DNA from: Epiperipatus broadwayi
Taxonomy: Eukaryota; Onychophora; Udeonychophora; Euonychophora; Peripatidae
Length of the DNA stretch: 64,000 nt
Assembly (NCBI GenBank): GCA_028023455.1
Contig: JAQFVV010000027.1
Coordinates: 9,669,845 to 9,733,844, forward strand
Direction of reading: 5' to 3'
The first letter of the stretch is position 1. Each line of letters opens with the position of its first letter. Positions 23,001 through 38,000 of this stretch are shown here, piece after piece. A program made the translations under genes and the position numbers. Under the pieces are notes generated by a model. That model did no database searches. It saw nothing but the letters and a program-made list of their open reading frames with translations, and was not told where the DNA came from.

Positions 23001-26000
23001 ATTTTAAAGTGTTTATATATGTGATTTCTTGATTCACATAACTTATTCCATTGACACATAAAAATATCTGTATTTTTTTTGGTCATGTTATTAAATCAGA
23101 AATGCTTAATACTTTGCAAAAAAAAAATCAGACTACAACAACTTCCATAACAGTGTGCCCAACAATTTTTTTTTCCTTATGCTCTGCGCAATATTAAACT
23201 TATCAATACATTCTAGATGCAAGCGCTAAGACTTGCGTATGCTGCTATCATTAAAATCATCAATGAAAAACATAGAATTAAAAAAAGAAACTCGATCGGT
23301 TTCTACTTTAATTTCACACGTCCACTTCTTTTAACTTCCCTTATTACTGAGAGAACAATTTCAATAACCTTTCATATATTTTCTATTATCCTAACATTTA
23401 AAAAAAAAACGTTATTTTGCACACTCTAAAAATCAATTCTTATGGTCTAAGATGACTAACCAAAGACAGCTCTGGATTTTTAAAAATTAGATAGTATCGT
23501 CCATAAATTGTAATATGTTTTTATAAGTTATTAACCTATTCACGGATCAACCAGATTCAAAAATTTTACTATGATAATTTACAAGTCAGATTCCCAAAGA
23601 ATCAAATAAATCCAAAAATAATCCACTTTCTATGAATAGATTTATATTAACAATGCTACATATAAGTTACAATTTATTTATGGACTTTTAAATACTAGAA
23701 TATGAATTCGTATTTATGATGACTATATAATTAATGAAAACAAAGTAATAACAATGATTTTTCTATCTTTACGAGTAGCAACAACCTATCTTACATTACT
23801 AATGCATACGCTATTTCCAAACGGTCCCAGATAATTATTATGCAGAACTGTGCTGGGGAAGACCAATACCAAAAACTAATCAGTTTGGCACTGTCGTCTA
23901 TTATTTGTTATTTGCTCATATTTATGTAGATGGCTCTTGAGTATAGTGATATAAAATACTTTTTTACTGTCGAATTTGGGGTGTATTGGATTAGATTTAT
24001 TTCAAGTAGTTTTAGTATAAGTAGATACGTCATAAATGTTGGAGATGACTAGTCTACACGTTTCAAGATTTTTTTTTTTAGTCATAAAGAAAAATTGGCT
24101 AGCCTTTCTATTCCTTTATAAAAAAAAAAATCATAGTATTTACATCACAGAAAATTATAGCAGAAACATATAATGTTACTGATCTTTGTAAAATGTACCT
24201 GATCTCCACAGGATGGGATGATTAACAACAAACCAGTTAATATAGTAAAGAAAAGAACGTAAATATGAGATTACGATAAATAGGATCAATTCTGAAAACA
24301 ATCAAGTTCAAGAATGAAAAATTTATTACAAAAAATCTCAAGATAGTTGAAATTTAATTGCTTTGATCTTAACTCAAAAGATTAACTGTTGTAGTTCAAA
24401 ATCCATTATGTCGCTTCTAATGCTTCAACATTGCATGATCTTCCAAGAAGATAACTAACCAATTATTTTATATATAGAGTTCGCAAAACAAATTCTTAAC
24501 AAGCTTTGAGAACACCCTCAACCCCAGATCGGTTTCTGCATCTAGCTTCATCAGTGAGGTGTTAGGATATTCAAAGTGTAAGTAGTTTGATTGTAGCTCG
24601 ATGAAGTAAATTTCAACGGAAAATCTCCCATTTTGCATAAAATTATTAAGACGATTATAATAAAGAGTTCATATAATTTATTCTCTCTTCATTTAGTAAT
24701 TTCACAGTCAATCATAGAATAATCTATTAGTTCCAACCAACAAATTCATATATTTAGTTTTCCCATTCAATAATTTAAAAAAGTCAATCATATAATATTA
24801 AATCTGTTTCCAATAAACAAATGCAGATATTTAGTTTCATCCCATTGATCAACTTCATGTACAAATATAATAACTGTCAAGATATTTTTATTCAACAAAC
24901 AGTTCATTTATTTCAGTCCTTACTTTTAATAACTCCACTGACATGTACACGTATATATATTGCAAGGAATTTAAGTCATATATGATATGACTTAATTTAA
25001 TAAGCTTGCTGAGGAAAGCCAAAAGCTAGAAACCGGTATGAGGATAGGGATATTCTGAAAAGCTGTTAAGAGCTATTGACACGCTCATTATATAATACAT
25101 ATATATATATATGAAGTGAAATACAACTTATCCTTTAAATTATTTTCAATTTAAGTTTACGATGGTAACTTACAGATCAAATAGAGGATACTCTTACATA
25201 ATATTGAATTTATTTTAATCTTCATGAATTTGAAGTCTTTTTCCATATTATATAAAGAAATAGCTTAATCTTTTAATATCTTATCTTTCACCAATCTTTA
25301 ACATCATCCCTCCTAAGTTTTAGATATATTTTGTTCTTCACAATTACATTTGGTCTTTTCATAAATTGAAACATATCTTACTTCTCTTCACATCTTAGAT
25401 AAGTAGATTAGCTTTGTATTAATGTATTATGTATCAACTGCATGTAACTTTTCGGCAATCTAGCTGCGTAATCCAGTCTTTTCCTTTTCTGGGATTATAA
25501 GAGTTGGCACTATAATTTCTCATAGGCTTCATTTATGGAACTGGGCAGTATGCTTAGGGTTTTTAATCATCTTGCTACTAGTTTTTTGCTGAGCCTCTCA
25601 TGTTAAAAGATTTCCTAATGTAATAAAACCACATTCGTAGCTTCTCTTATAAGTTTGTAATTCCAATTAGCAGCAAGGCAAATTCTTCTCGGCACAGTAC
25701 ATTTCCACTGCTTTTTCCGTATATTTTGTGGTATAGAATTTCATTAATCCTCACTGGAATGAAGGTGACTGTTGAATAACTATTTTTTCTGTCTCTCCCA
25801 TTATCTACCAGTTGTACCATAGTGTAGCTTATCTTCTTGTTATCTACAGCACACCTACCCTAATGATGACTCATCTTGGACCCAAAGAAAAATATTCTCT
25901 AGTATTATTTACTAAAAGGAAGAAATATCTGTTTGTCTTCTTTTGTTTATGTATTACAAAAAAAAAATCCTTTGTCAACATTTCTTATTGTATTCATAAT

Positions 26001-29000
26001 TTGAAAAAATGTTAATTTATATTTCTTTTCCCTTTATTCGAAATCACCATACTTTTTTGTATCAAAATCAATATGATTTTATTTTCAACATGATTTGGAA
26101 TAAGTTAAACTAAATATCTCAAAATACCGTTTTATTTATTGTATATTCTTCATCCCCATCAAATAAATGTATGCATAAGTGCATGCACACATACATTATT
26201 CTTGAAATTTTATGTAACATGTACACTGCTACTACTAGGGTTATAACATATAGTGATTTATATATGTTGTATGGTGAGCATGACAACAAGTCTTAACAAG
26301 CTTTTCAGAACAATATCCAGACCAGTTTCTAGCACTGGATTTCATCAGTGAGAGTAAGCATTAGATTTAAAATACCAGATCAAGAGCTAGAAAACAGTCG
26401 GGGACAGGAATGTTCTGAAAAACTTATTAAAGACCTATTGTCATGCTCATTATATAACATTTGTAATAAAAGCTTATTAAATTAAGTCACGTGATTTATA
26501 TAATGTGTCATTTTGTGTTTCACCTAATGTTAATAGATTGGAAAATAATTCCTTTATACTTTTTAAACAAAAAAGTAATACGGTTTATCAAATTTTATGG
26601 AAATGCAATACTTCATATATAAATAAATCGAGGTATAGTCTTGAGAAAAGATTAAGAGCATCAAATCGTTATATAAGTGTATAAAAAATATGTACAATAA
26701 TGATTTATTAACAGTATTTATTTTCTTTGATCATGAGAAAACGTATTTATTTTTAATTTTGATCTGAAAATACTAAGATATCTTCATGAGGAGAAAAACT
26801 ATAATAAAAGAAAAATTAAGAAGACAATTTTGATAAATAGAAATAGGATATGTTAATTGAAGAAGGTTTAGAAATTAACTGAAAGTACTTCTGTCATTTA
26901 TTATGGTTATTTATAAAATATTATTATCACCGTTATAATTCATTATTTTTATTACAATAGCCAATATATAACATTAACCAAACAACTTACAAAATCAGCA
27001 AAACAGATCCAAGCGATAATCCAGAAGGTTCTTCTTCCTTAAAGCAAACAGCAGGAGATTCAAGAGTGAGTTGCTGAAAAAATATACCCATATACTTAGA
27101 TAAAAAACTTGATTTTTCTGCAAGTTAGATCATTTTATAAGTGATAATCACATGATGACAGCCACAAGTTTATCTACACCATGAATCTTCAACCTTTTAT
27201 TAAGGCAAGGTTCATAAATAAAAGATGAACCTAGCCTTGACAGCAAACTGAAGATTCATGACTTGGATAACCTTATCATTGTTATCATGTGATTACATAC
27301 ATATATTAAAAACAGGTATGTGTATATATAAGCAGAATGTTTTAAAATAAGATTCTGGCTGTGATTAGTCATATCTAAAAGCATGTCACAACTGACAAAA
27401 GGAGTTTCATTGAAATTTGTACTATGAACTTTATATGTCATATGTCACCTTTTAGAAAATTAGCCATTACATAATATCAAATATGCTTCAAACTCTGACT
27501 CGTATATATATATATGTTTGTGTTAATTAATATAATAATTTATAAAAGGTACATCAGTCTTTAAATTGATGCCAACAGCATAGCGAAGGTGTCTTCAAAA
27601 AACCACAGAAAAACAGTAATAATAATAAATAGTCACATATAAACATGTTAAGCTATTCCAACTCCAAAATAAAAAGGAAAGAAAGAATAAAGATAGAAAA
27701 ACAACCTGCTCTAGAAATGAGTTTTGCAATGACTATACAAGCCAATATGTGAACCACAAATATATACGTATATGGAACATAGTACACAGAGGCTAAACCC
27801 TCCATACAGTAGCACCACCAAGTCAGAGTAATCAATGGATGCAAGGTTTGTACCCAAGATCCTTATCTAGTGCCTACTCATCCAATATCCTGACTAGTTT
27901 CCAACTTGTGGCATTCATCAGTGAAGAACCTTGCATCCATTGATTACTCGGGCTTGCACTGGTGGTGCCACTGTATGGAGAGTTTAGCCTCTGTGTAAAC
28001 AGCTTGTGTAAGCGTAAGAAATGATCATGTGATGGAACATGGTAGTTGATTTTTCTGTATGTTTGATATTTTATAATGCTACTTTTTACTTTCTTCAGCA
28101 GAAAACTTTTCATTTTGAAATGCTAAAGCCATGTCTTGTTGTAGCTCTCTATTGATTTCTATTCCCTGCCATATCTTCCCAATGAGAACAATTGACATTG
28201 CACTTCTTTAGCATGTCTTTGGGATAATCCTTAGAATATACAAAGACTCTCTGTCTCCCCATAAAAACCATGACTCAGTTTACTATAAAACACTCTTTTT
28301 AGAAAAAATAAAAGTCACAGATCAATTCATAGATCACATGACCCTATCTCTTAAGCTTGTAAGTTATAAACAGTGAGGATTGCCAATTCCTCTACAAGCT
28401 TTATGATAAATGGTTAGCCAGAGCCAGCACTTAAAATATCTCTGTCAGGAACCCCTCCCCAAATCCCTGACCATGGTTTCATGCTTTGGCACTCCTCAGA
28501 GAGGTGTCAGGGTAGGTTCAGACAGGAAGAAGACTGCAGGTTAGTCGAAACGTAGGTGTCTTTGTATGTACAAATAAAGAGTTTTGCTAAAAAGTGTTTG
28601 AAGTTTGGACAAATTATATTTATACTAAATTAAACTTTACAGCATTTAGTCTATTAAACTTCTTTTCTCTGAGAGATCAAGTTTCACTAAAAGCAGCTAT
28701 ATCTATATTAAATCTTGGCATTTTCTTAATCACTAGTCTATTCTCATCTTAAAGACTTTGTATCAAGTAAGATTTTCACATTTCACCACACCTATATTTA
28801 GAAAAAGATTTATAATCTTCATCGTTAATACTACCACTGCCTCCTCCTTTGCCATTACTATTGATATTATTTCTACCGCCACAATGAATAATCCTATAGG
28901 CATGGCCAGATAATGTGAGATAAGCCAATTTTAGATTTCTAGGTCCTTCCATTTTCGTGGTCAGCAAAGAGATCCTAAATAGGAGTGCCTATATATATAA

Positions 29001-32000
29001 TTTTTGCCAGCTGAAACTTCTGTCTCACTTATATCTAGTTCCAAATTGATTCATTAATGATTGTACTGCCTCAGTAAATTCACAACTAAAGACTCCCAGC
29101 CCATTTAATCCATCCCTGCCAAAGTGGATTGGAGCCAGAAATGTTGTGCATGTAGTTAACAAACAAAAATGTTGTTGCTCAAACACACAATCTCATTGTC
29201 GTAATTAATATAAGATATCCAACGCCATGAGAGGCTCACAATGACTGGGCACTATTATAGAAAAGGAGTACAACAGAGTATATATTTACATGCTTATATC
29301 TTTGGTCGATTTTCAAGATTTACATTGTCAACAAAATAGATATACAGTGAACTTTTAATCCATGTTATACAATATCATTTCCCCACATCTATCCATTAAC
29401 TTTCTTAGTCCTGACTTCAGTGCCATTAAAATAAATGTTATAAAAATATAGATCAACTATTTACCAAACTGTCATTTTTTTATATCTATCACTGACAAAT
29501 ACTGTTCTCAATGCAATACTTTTATGCGTGGATTTTTTTTTTAAATTCAAAAAATAAAATTAAAATATTATTCTAAATATATGCACATATTACAATCAGT
29601 TTAGTCATTATTAAATGCTATTAATATGAAAAAAAATATCAACCCATTCTTCTATGAATACAATCATAATGTGATAGCAATGTGATATTTTAGTATATTT
29701 AAACTTTCAAGATGGCCGACAGTTTTGCCTATTCAGTTTTTTTTCCAAGATGAAAGTATACAAATATATAAGTAGAGTCATTACAAAAATATTGTAGATC
29801 TAATATCAAGTCAGGTTTCTATATATTTTAGAGACCTCGGTTTTATGCTAACTTTTAGTCCTCTTTTACTGTTTGTTTGGCTAGAAGGTTAATGCTAACA
29901 TGATCTCACATACTTCCAAGAACAATTCTTTTCATTCTACTCTACAAGCATCTACTGGTAATTCCGATTAATCACTAGACAATAGATGATATAGTGTTAT
30001 AATCTTCATATTTCAGATGAATTTCTAGTTTTCGCTATTGCTAGTAAAGAATATTATTCAAAGCTGGAACTAGTGCACCTATGAATCTAACAAGTGTCTT
30101 TTAGTCTTTCATGTTATTCAATGTAATTGGATGTATCAAACAACTCGAAGGTTAAGTAGGTTTAAGAGACAGTCATGTGATGATGTTATTGATGCCAATC
30201 TTCATAACGAAAGAATAGCAAGGTTTCTACAGTTGACACAAAAGCGGGTCTCTAAAATATATAGAAACTTACATAGGGCCAAATCTATTATAACAGTTCT
30301 GTTATATGGCACACAATAATGTAGTGTGTGTGCGCAAATATATATATAAAGTTGAAAGGGAAAGCAGAAACAAACACAGACAAAAATTTTAGTAGATATT
30401 TTCTACCTTCCTGGAATAATAACAACTATAAAGGGTTAAATAATCTTGGATTTAAAATAAAATTTATTATAAAATAAAACATTTAAAACAAAGTCTAAAT
30501 AAATATTAATATTGCATTATTATTATTCTGATTTTGATATTAAAAAAAAAACCAAGCACATGTGATAATTCTAAATTTTTATATTATCTATTTTTGAAAA
30601 TCTTTTAATTAATGCTTGTATTCGTTTCTTTTATCTATTTTTAAAAAAATCTTTGTAGATTATACTTGATTAAAATTGTTTTTAATCAATATAAGCAAAA
30701 AGCAGTTTTTAATTAAAAACAATGTGTTTTTATCCCCTCACACAACCTTTCTTATAAAAAGAGTTGATAAAGAGATTAGAATAGTCTTGGCTAATAATAT
30801 TTTAATTTGTAGTTGTAGCAGGGAGTTGGCACAGTTAGCAGAGTTGTTTGGTTTCCAGAGTTATACAGATAGATAATATGAATAGCTGAATTCGAGACAG
30901 TAGATCCCGCAGTAGTTTATAGCACCACAGAGGAGTTTTGATTCACAGGAAGACAGGATCACTTCTAATAGATCAATTAGCCCACACAAATGTGGACAAA
31001 AATAGATTGCTGGCCTGGACAGAAGGGAGATCACCGATCAAAGTCAACAAATTACCTGATTATAACTTTCCCAATGCCTATGTCGATAATGACAATCACC
31101 AAAACCAAGCTCACCAAGAGAAAGCTTGATGAAGAAACTGGTATACATATGTTGTTATTTATCTATACGTGCAGAGAACCACAGATAAATGCATCACATG
31201 TATATACAGTAAGTTATTTTATTTTAATATTCCTTAAAATGACATTTTAACCAGGAACATAAAATAAACAAGTATCCATAGATGATTTGAGATATAAATT
31301 TTAAAAAAAATTGCTTTAGTAATTCCTTTAAAAAAAATGACATTTACAAATACAAACTTGAAATACAAATAATTTTGCTTATTTAAAAGAAACTAATCGA
31401 TAAAGAGTAGAACTTACTATAAAATAAAGAATGAAATTTATATATTTTCAACAAATAATAATTGTGAAAATAATTATTAATAGTTGTATTGTATCAAATT
31501 AAAGTATGTAAGCATCAGTGTGCACATATACACGTGCATACACATATGTAAAATTTTAACCATATGATTCAAATATGTCTAGAAATTACAATGCCATAAA
31601 TCTATGTGCACATGTATCAATGTGTGTCAGATGGACACTTATATGTAGGTTTTAACCATTTGTAATTTTATTAAATGTCAATTGAAATATATTCATGTAA
31701 TAGTAAAACTCATATCTGTATGCCTATATGGAACATATATCTAAATCACAATAGTAATTTGAATTTTTTTATAGCAATCATGTAAGTCACAAAGTGATAA
31801 TTTTTTATTTATTTATGTATATTAATTAAAATCAGAAAGCTTATAAGTGTATAGTCTTATTCTAGAGACCTTAATTTCATTTATTTTTTTATTGTTGTTA
31901 ATAAACTTGAATTGAATTGTTAAAATTGTATTGCATCATTATCTCTTGGTCACAGTAACAGTTATAGAGCTTATGTTCTCTGAGCTAGATTCGTACATAA

Positions 32001-35000
32001 GTCAGATATATTAAAGGGGCATTCCAGTATGACATTGTCCTGGTTTTGGTGTGAGGATTATATTCTTCAAAGTCCATGCATTACATTTTATTTTAGTTTT
32101 ATTAGAATCTAAGTTTATAGTTGGCCAGTACATTAATGGTACTAAGTGGCCAGAGTATTGATGATGATCAGCATGTTTTAATGTCCCAGCATTATTGTTT
32201 GATTATTATGTGCTCTGATGGATGAGCACTTAGTTTGTGCATCCAAATTATGTTTAAATAAATGCCCCAAGCTGGAAAAGGCTCAATAGTTAGCCTGGTC
32301 TACAGTAGACCCATTTCAAATCCAGTCACAAGATTGACTGTTGATTTATATTGATTGTTGATCATTCATGATGATGAATAATCATTATTACTAGTACTTA
32401 CTTTTACTTTATAATGCTGGTGAATTTATAATTATACTTATAATTGATCTAAGGAGTTAACTGGATTGATTTCTGAGATTTCTCATGATCGCATTCTCTC
32501 CTTAACATATAAAATTACTTAAATGGTGGCCGTGATGATGAATGTTCCATCCACCCCATTTTTACCCCACCTTCACCCAAATCTCCATCCCATTATACTA
32601 TATAAATATGAAAATGAATAAGCTTGGGTTCAAAACCTTAGAGTTGTTTTGAAATTCACAGCTCAATGCATATATGCACTAGTTACAACTTTGAACTTTA
32701 TGATCTCATTAATGAAGGCAAAAGTCAGAAACCAGCCTGTATATGGGATATCAAAGCACCATACCATTTGATATCCATTGATTATTCAAACTTTCAGCAG
32801 ATTGTTCTAGAAAAGAATAAAGAGAAAATAATATTTGAAATATTCTAGCATAATATCAATTAAATATCAAATACTTACATAATTTTTGGGTGGTGTCTCT
32901 ATAAATGTTGTTAATTTTGTTGATGATGAGCATTTTAAAGAAACTGAAGTATTTCTTGTACTAAAATGAATAAAATATATATATAATAAACACATTAATA
33001 ATAATATGTAATTTTTAATATGCTTGTCAATAGATATTTTACAAGCCTAGGTGAATCGTGAATCATCTATGTTTAGAGCTTATTATTATTACAAAAAAAA
33101 AAAATCAAGTCAGATGTCACATGACCTAATTTAACAAGCTTGTATTACAAATGTTACATATAGAGCTCGCAAATAAGCTCTTAAACAAGCTTTGCAGAAC
33201 ATCCAGTCTGGAGTTGGGGATATTCTGCAAAGCTTGTTTAAGAGCTTGTTTGCAAGCTCTATATATAACAGCTTATTATGACAAACCAATATTTATTGAC
33301 CATGCTTAATTCAGGACTTGATTCTATTGTGAGCCTGATAATTCAAACGACAAAATATTTGTACAAATTTAATTCTATACATTATAGGATGAGACACTAT
33401 CTCATTTTTAATTACCCATGAGCTTGAATTATCTTAATTTTGAATATCTGTAATTAATTTTTTATTAGAAATTTATATGTAATCATGTGGGAGAAAACCA
33501 AAACATTCAGACATGTGCTATTGCTATTAATTTTTCTTGCACTCACCCGTCAATAGATGTTTGAAAGGCATAGGCGAATATTGATGGATAAGTGCAATCA
33601 AAATTTATATGAATAGCACGTCGGAATGATTTTTTTTCTTATCACATGATTACATATAAATCGCTAATAAAGATTATTTATATAATAAACAAACATGAAT
33701 AGGCTGCTCATTATCATGCATCAGCAAACATGGGAGTTTCTTGCCTTTATAACACTGAGTTTACGATCAAAAAACACCATGATCTATCTTCTCAATTTTA
33801 ACGTAAATATCAGTTGTTTTCTGGAAAGGTAGAATGATATTTACAATCATGACAGACAAAATTAAATTACAGCCTTTATTCCATGGAGGCTGTAAAGTCA
33901 TCAATTAAGGCAATGACTGATGGTTAAAAACAGGGGAGTGATGGATAACCTGCATATTATTAGATTATGAACTTTTATTTAGGTACGTACAACTGTAAAT
34001 CACTTTCAAGTGAAAGAAGATTGCATGAATTAGAAGAACAGTCTTATATTAAATGGGATGTTATTGGATTTCATAAAATTAGAGAAAAAGGTGAAGAGAC
34101 ATTTGACTTAAAAAAATAAACATACACTTTAATACAAAGACGTAAATATTGGGAAAATAAGCTGAGTGGTGTTCATTATGAATAAAAAGTAAAAGAACAA
34201 CATTGTTGAGATTGATGGTATATCAGTCAGAGTGCGAAGATTAATTATTCAAATTAATAGAAGATATCAAATGCAGACAATTCAAATTTATACCATGACA
34301 AGTTAATATGATGAAAAAAATAATTTTTTATGATTATACAAAATACTTTTGATCAGAACAATCATTTTAAAATTATTATGGAAGACTTTAATACTAGAAT
34401 TGATAAATGGTTGAAAGATGAAAGTCTTATAGGTAAATTAGATTTTACAATGGCAGAAATGAGAGACGATACAGACTTGTGGAGAGAAAAGATGAAGATA
34501 AGAGATAATACGAAAATTGTGGATTGAGGACCAAATAAAGAAAGTAATTTCAAACCACATCATAGAAGTTCAAATTCCTACAAGAGTAACCTACAGACGC
34601 CATGTAAATCACATTAAAAAAAAACTGGGCTGAAAGTTGTGAAAATTCAAGCAAAACCGGAAAAACTACCCAACAATACTGTGCAGAGACTCGTACCATT
34701 ACTGATACTAAATCCGAAGAACATAATGCAATGAATGGAACAACAACTAAGTGCTACAGAATGTCCGAGTATCAAGAGAAGTCAACGTCATCATCAACCC
34801 CCAGCCTATCTAAAGGACTATATTTGTCACTCCAGAGAAAAATAAAATAAACAACCTGCAGAGTTTCTCAGGAGTAGGAAGGGATAGTACTGTTTGTGTA
34901 TGTCAAAACAGGAAGTGTTAAAGAAGACATAAACAAATAAACAAAAATGGATTGAACAGGCAATTATGAACTGACCAATAATGAAAAAGTAGAAGATTTC

Positions 35001-38000
35001 TTAAAAGTGTATTATATCTGTAAGCTAATTAGCTTATGTTTTCTTTTGACATCAACATACATCTGGAAGCTTAGTGGACTTCAACCCTCCAGTCATTACC
35101 TAATAGAATCCCCAATGAAGATGAACAAAGGGGGGATGTAGGTATGCCTTACATTACTATTTTTGTATGCTTTAGAGCTCTATTTGTAACTAGTTCACAT
35201 TACACTAAATGTTTTCACTTGTAATCTAATGTATTATGATTACATGTACTAAATATTAACCATCAAACATCACATGATCACCATTCTTTATGCTAATACA
35301 AGCTATTTTTCACAGAGACAAAACTCTTCATACAGTAGCGCCACTCAGTGCAAGCCAGAGTAATCAATGGGTGCAAAAAGGCCACAAGCTAGAAAGTAGT
35401 CTGGAGATATTGGAAGAGTAGGCACTAGATAGAAAATTTGGTTCTAGTCTTATAGCTAAAGACGCGGCTCTATTGCGCCGTTTTAATGCTAAAACACATA
35501 AAAATGCCGTTTCCGCGGCCGACATGTTCGAACCCGCATTTTCTATAATACAACTTTTTTGTTGTGCTACAGATTGCAGGCCGCTATGTCGCATCGCAGT
35601 ACAGCATGTATGTCGCATCGCAGCAAATAAATTTGGAAAATTCGCACAGTTTATAAAATTGTTACGGCTTGGTGAGAGGGTGTGTGTATTTGAATTGGAT
35701 GGAAATGTTGTTTTGATTGAATTTTTTTTTTTTTAAAGTATTGAAATGTTCAGATTTTCTTAAGTAATAATTATCAGACTTTTTACACTGTACTGTATTG
35801 AAGTTTTAAGTGGGAAAATATTGACAAGATATATGTGTAAAGTGAGTTGAAATTAGGTAACACGTCAAGTAACGTACTGTTCGTAACATTCCACGAGACA
35901 AACAATATTCTACCGTGTGCTTATTTTTGAAGTAAAAAATAGCGGAAACACAAAAATATCCAGTAAGAAAAGTATAATTCTACACTCTTTTTTTAAATTT
36001 CATAAAAAGCATATATTATAAACATGGTTAATAAGTAAAGAAGACATTTTATATATATATTTGTTGTTGTTTAAAAACTTTTACTTTCTTTCTTTTCTCT
36101 GACTACTGTTATACTTTGTTGAATATATTTTACGTTTATTGTTATCATTTATTTTATATATGTTAATAAAAAATAAGTATTTACAAAAAGTACGATGTTG
36201 ATATTTTTTATTTTAGCATTACAAACAACAGAACCCTAACCTAAACCTAAAACTAACCCTAAACCTAACCCTAAACCTAACCCTACTTTTACTTTTTGTT
36301 GTCATTCTATTTGAAGTAAAAAATAACGGTAATATCTGTTTGTCTGTAAAAAATAAAAATGTAAAACGAAGACTAAAAAAGTAAAAAATAGCGGTAACAC
36401 AATAATATATTTGTCTGTAAAAATTAAAATTTAAAAGGAAAACTAAGAAATTTTACTTTTTATTCCGATTATGAGTTTTTAAACAACAACAACAAAAAAA
36501 AAAAGCCGTAACCCCAGTAAAAAAATATCAGATAGAAAATTGTTTTTTCTAATAAAGCAAAATAAAAAACACAAATCAAATTGTAATTTGTTGATTTTAT
36601 TTTACATTTACTGTTATCATTTAATTTGTATATGTTAATAAAAAATATTTAAAAAAGGCGATTTTTTTATTTTCGCATTACAAAAAACACATCAAAATAA
36701 TTAAAATCAACGGCCTGGGAATGTTCATATTTTATAGTTTTAGCGAGAAAACAGCGCCATCGAACGTGTCTTTATCTATAATACTAGCAGCGAAAATTTT
36801 ATGCACAAACTTTCCTGCATTCGTTGATTACTCTGACTTGCACTGAGTAGCGTTACCGTATAGAGACTTTTGACTCAGTGAATGTATTAAATAGTATATA
36901 AGTTTATAAATATTCTATCAATTCTAATTGTTTAAATTAATGTTAATGGATAAGAAATAATTAAAGACGCTTGTGTGCCTCATCTTTTATTGTGCTAAAT
37001 TAATAATCGATACATAGTAGTTAGGCATTCATGTCAATTCATAAAAAAACCAAAAACTGCGTCATAAATTTATAATATTTTAGCCAGGAACACATCCTGG
37101 AGATGATATCAGTCTTAATATTGCTGTTGATAACTCATGCATTACATTTCATTTAAATAATAAGTAAATGTAAAAAATTGCTACATATTGCATTATATTA
37201 TTTTATTCTACTAATGCATACAAAACTACGGTAGTAGTCATATTATAAATAAGAGTAATTATCTCTGATTACTCAAGATTACAATAGATGACGCTATGAC
37301 AGAATTGTATTTAATTGGGTTATGAGTAAAGGGCAGGCAACAAGATGGGTGAGAAAGGTAATGCGGTATGCAAAAGATTTGGATAAAGAATTTATATCAG
37401 TATATTTATATAAAAGATGGGATGATTGTGTTAGGATTGTCGAATGCTATAGTGGTAAGGAATGGGATAAAAGAATAGATTTATTAATAAAGAATACGGA
37501 GTTAGAGAGATGGAGAACTAGTATGGAGAGTAAAAAGAGTTTAAATATATATAGAAATAAACAGAATATTAGGTGCGAGTTAATATATGATAATAGTAAG
37601 GAAAGTAGTTTATTGTTTAATGCTCAAACAGGATCTTTAGCAACAAGAGAATATACATGTAAATGGAAAAATACAGGTGATTTAGTCTGTAAATTATGTA
37701 AGGAAGGAATAGAAAATATTAGGCATCTATTAATTGAATGTAAATACTTGAAAATAGAAAGGGCACATATAATGAAGTTATTGAAGAATAAATATGAAAA
37801 AAATGATTATACAGAAAGGTGGATTATTGGTTTTTATGCTGGGTTTGGGAAAAGATAAGGGGGATTTAGATATAAAGGCCATAGAGTTGACAAATATGTT
37901 GTGGAAATGGGATGGACCAGAATATGGTAAAACTTAGACTGGGGAATGGAAAATTAAGTAGCTAACAGTTTTCTCTGGGCGTAATTGCTGCGAGATTCTC

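Larger units (their letters stand above)
35265..36905. mobile_element. Foldback MITE (family 2) split by a hAT-like insertion
   Basis: The left half (about 35265-35439: ACAGAGACAAAACTCTTCAT...GTAATCAATGGGTGCAAAAA...GGCACTAGATAG) and right half (36792 to about 36900: TTTATGCACAAAC...CGTTGATTACTCTGACTTGC...GAGACTTTTG) form one family-2 element when the insertion at 35440-36791 is removed. Confidence 0.7.

Noticed and set aside
35473-35736. 87-codon frame rich in Ala and Cys
   Set aside because: No recognisable domain. It covers the imperfect GC-richer terminal part of the hAT-like element, with an equally long frame on the other strand.
36230-36288. True telomere or chromosome-fusion site
   Set aside because: The repeats are short, degenerate and at the same internal position in two copies of one transposon, flanked by 8-bp duplications.
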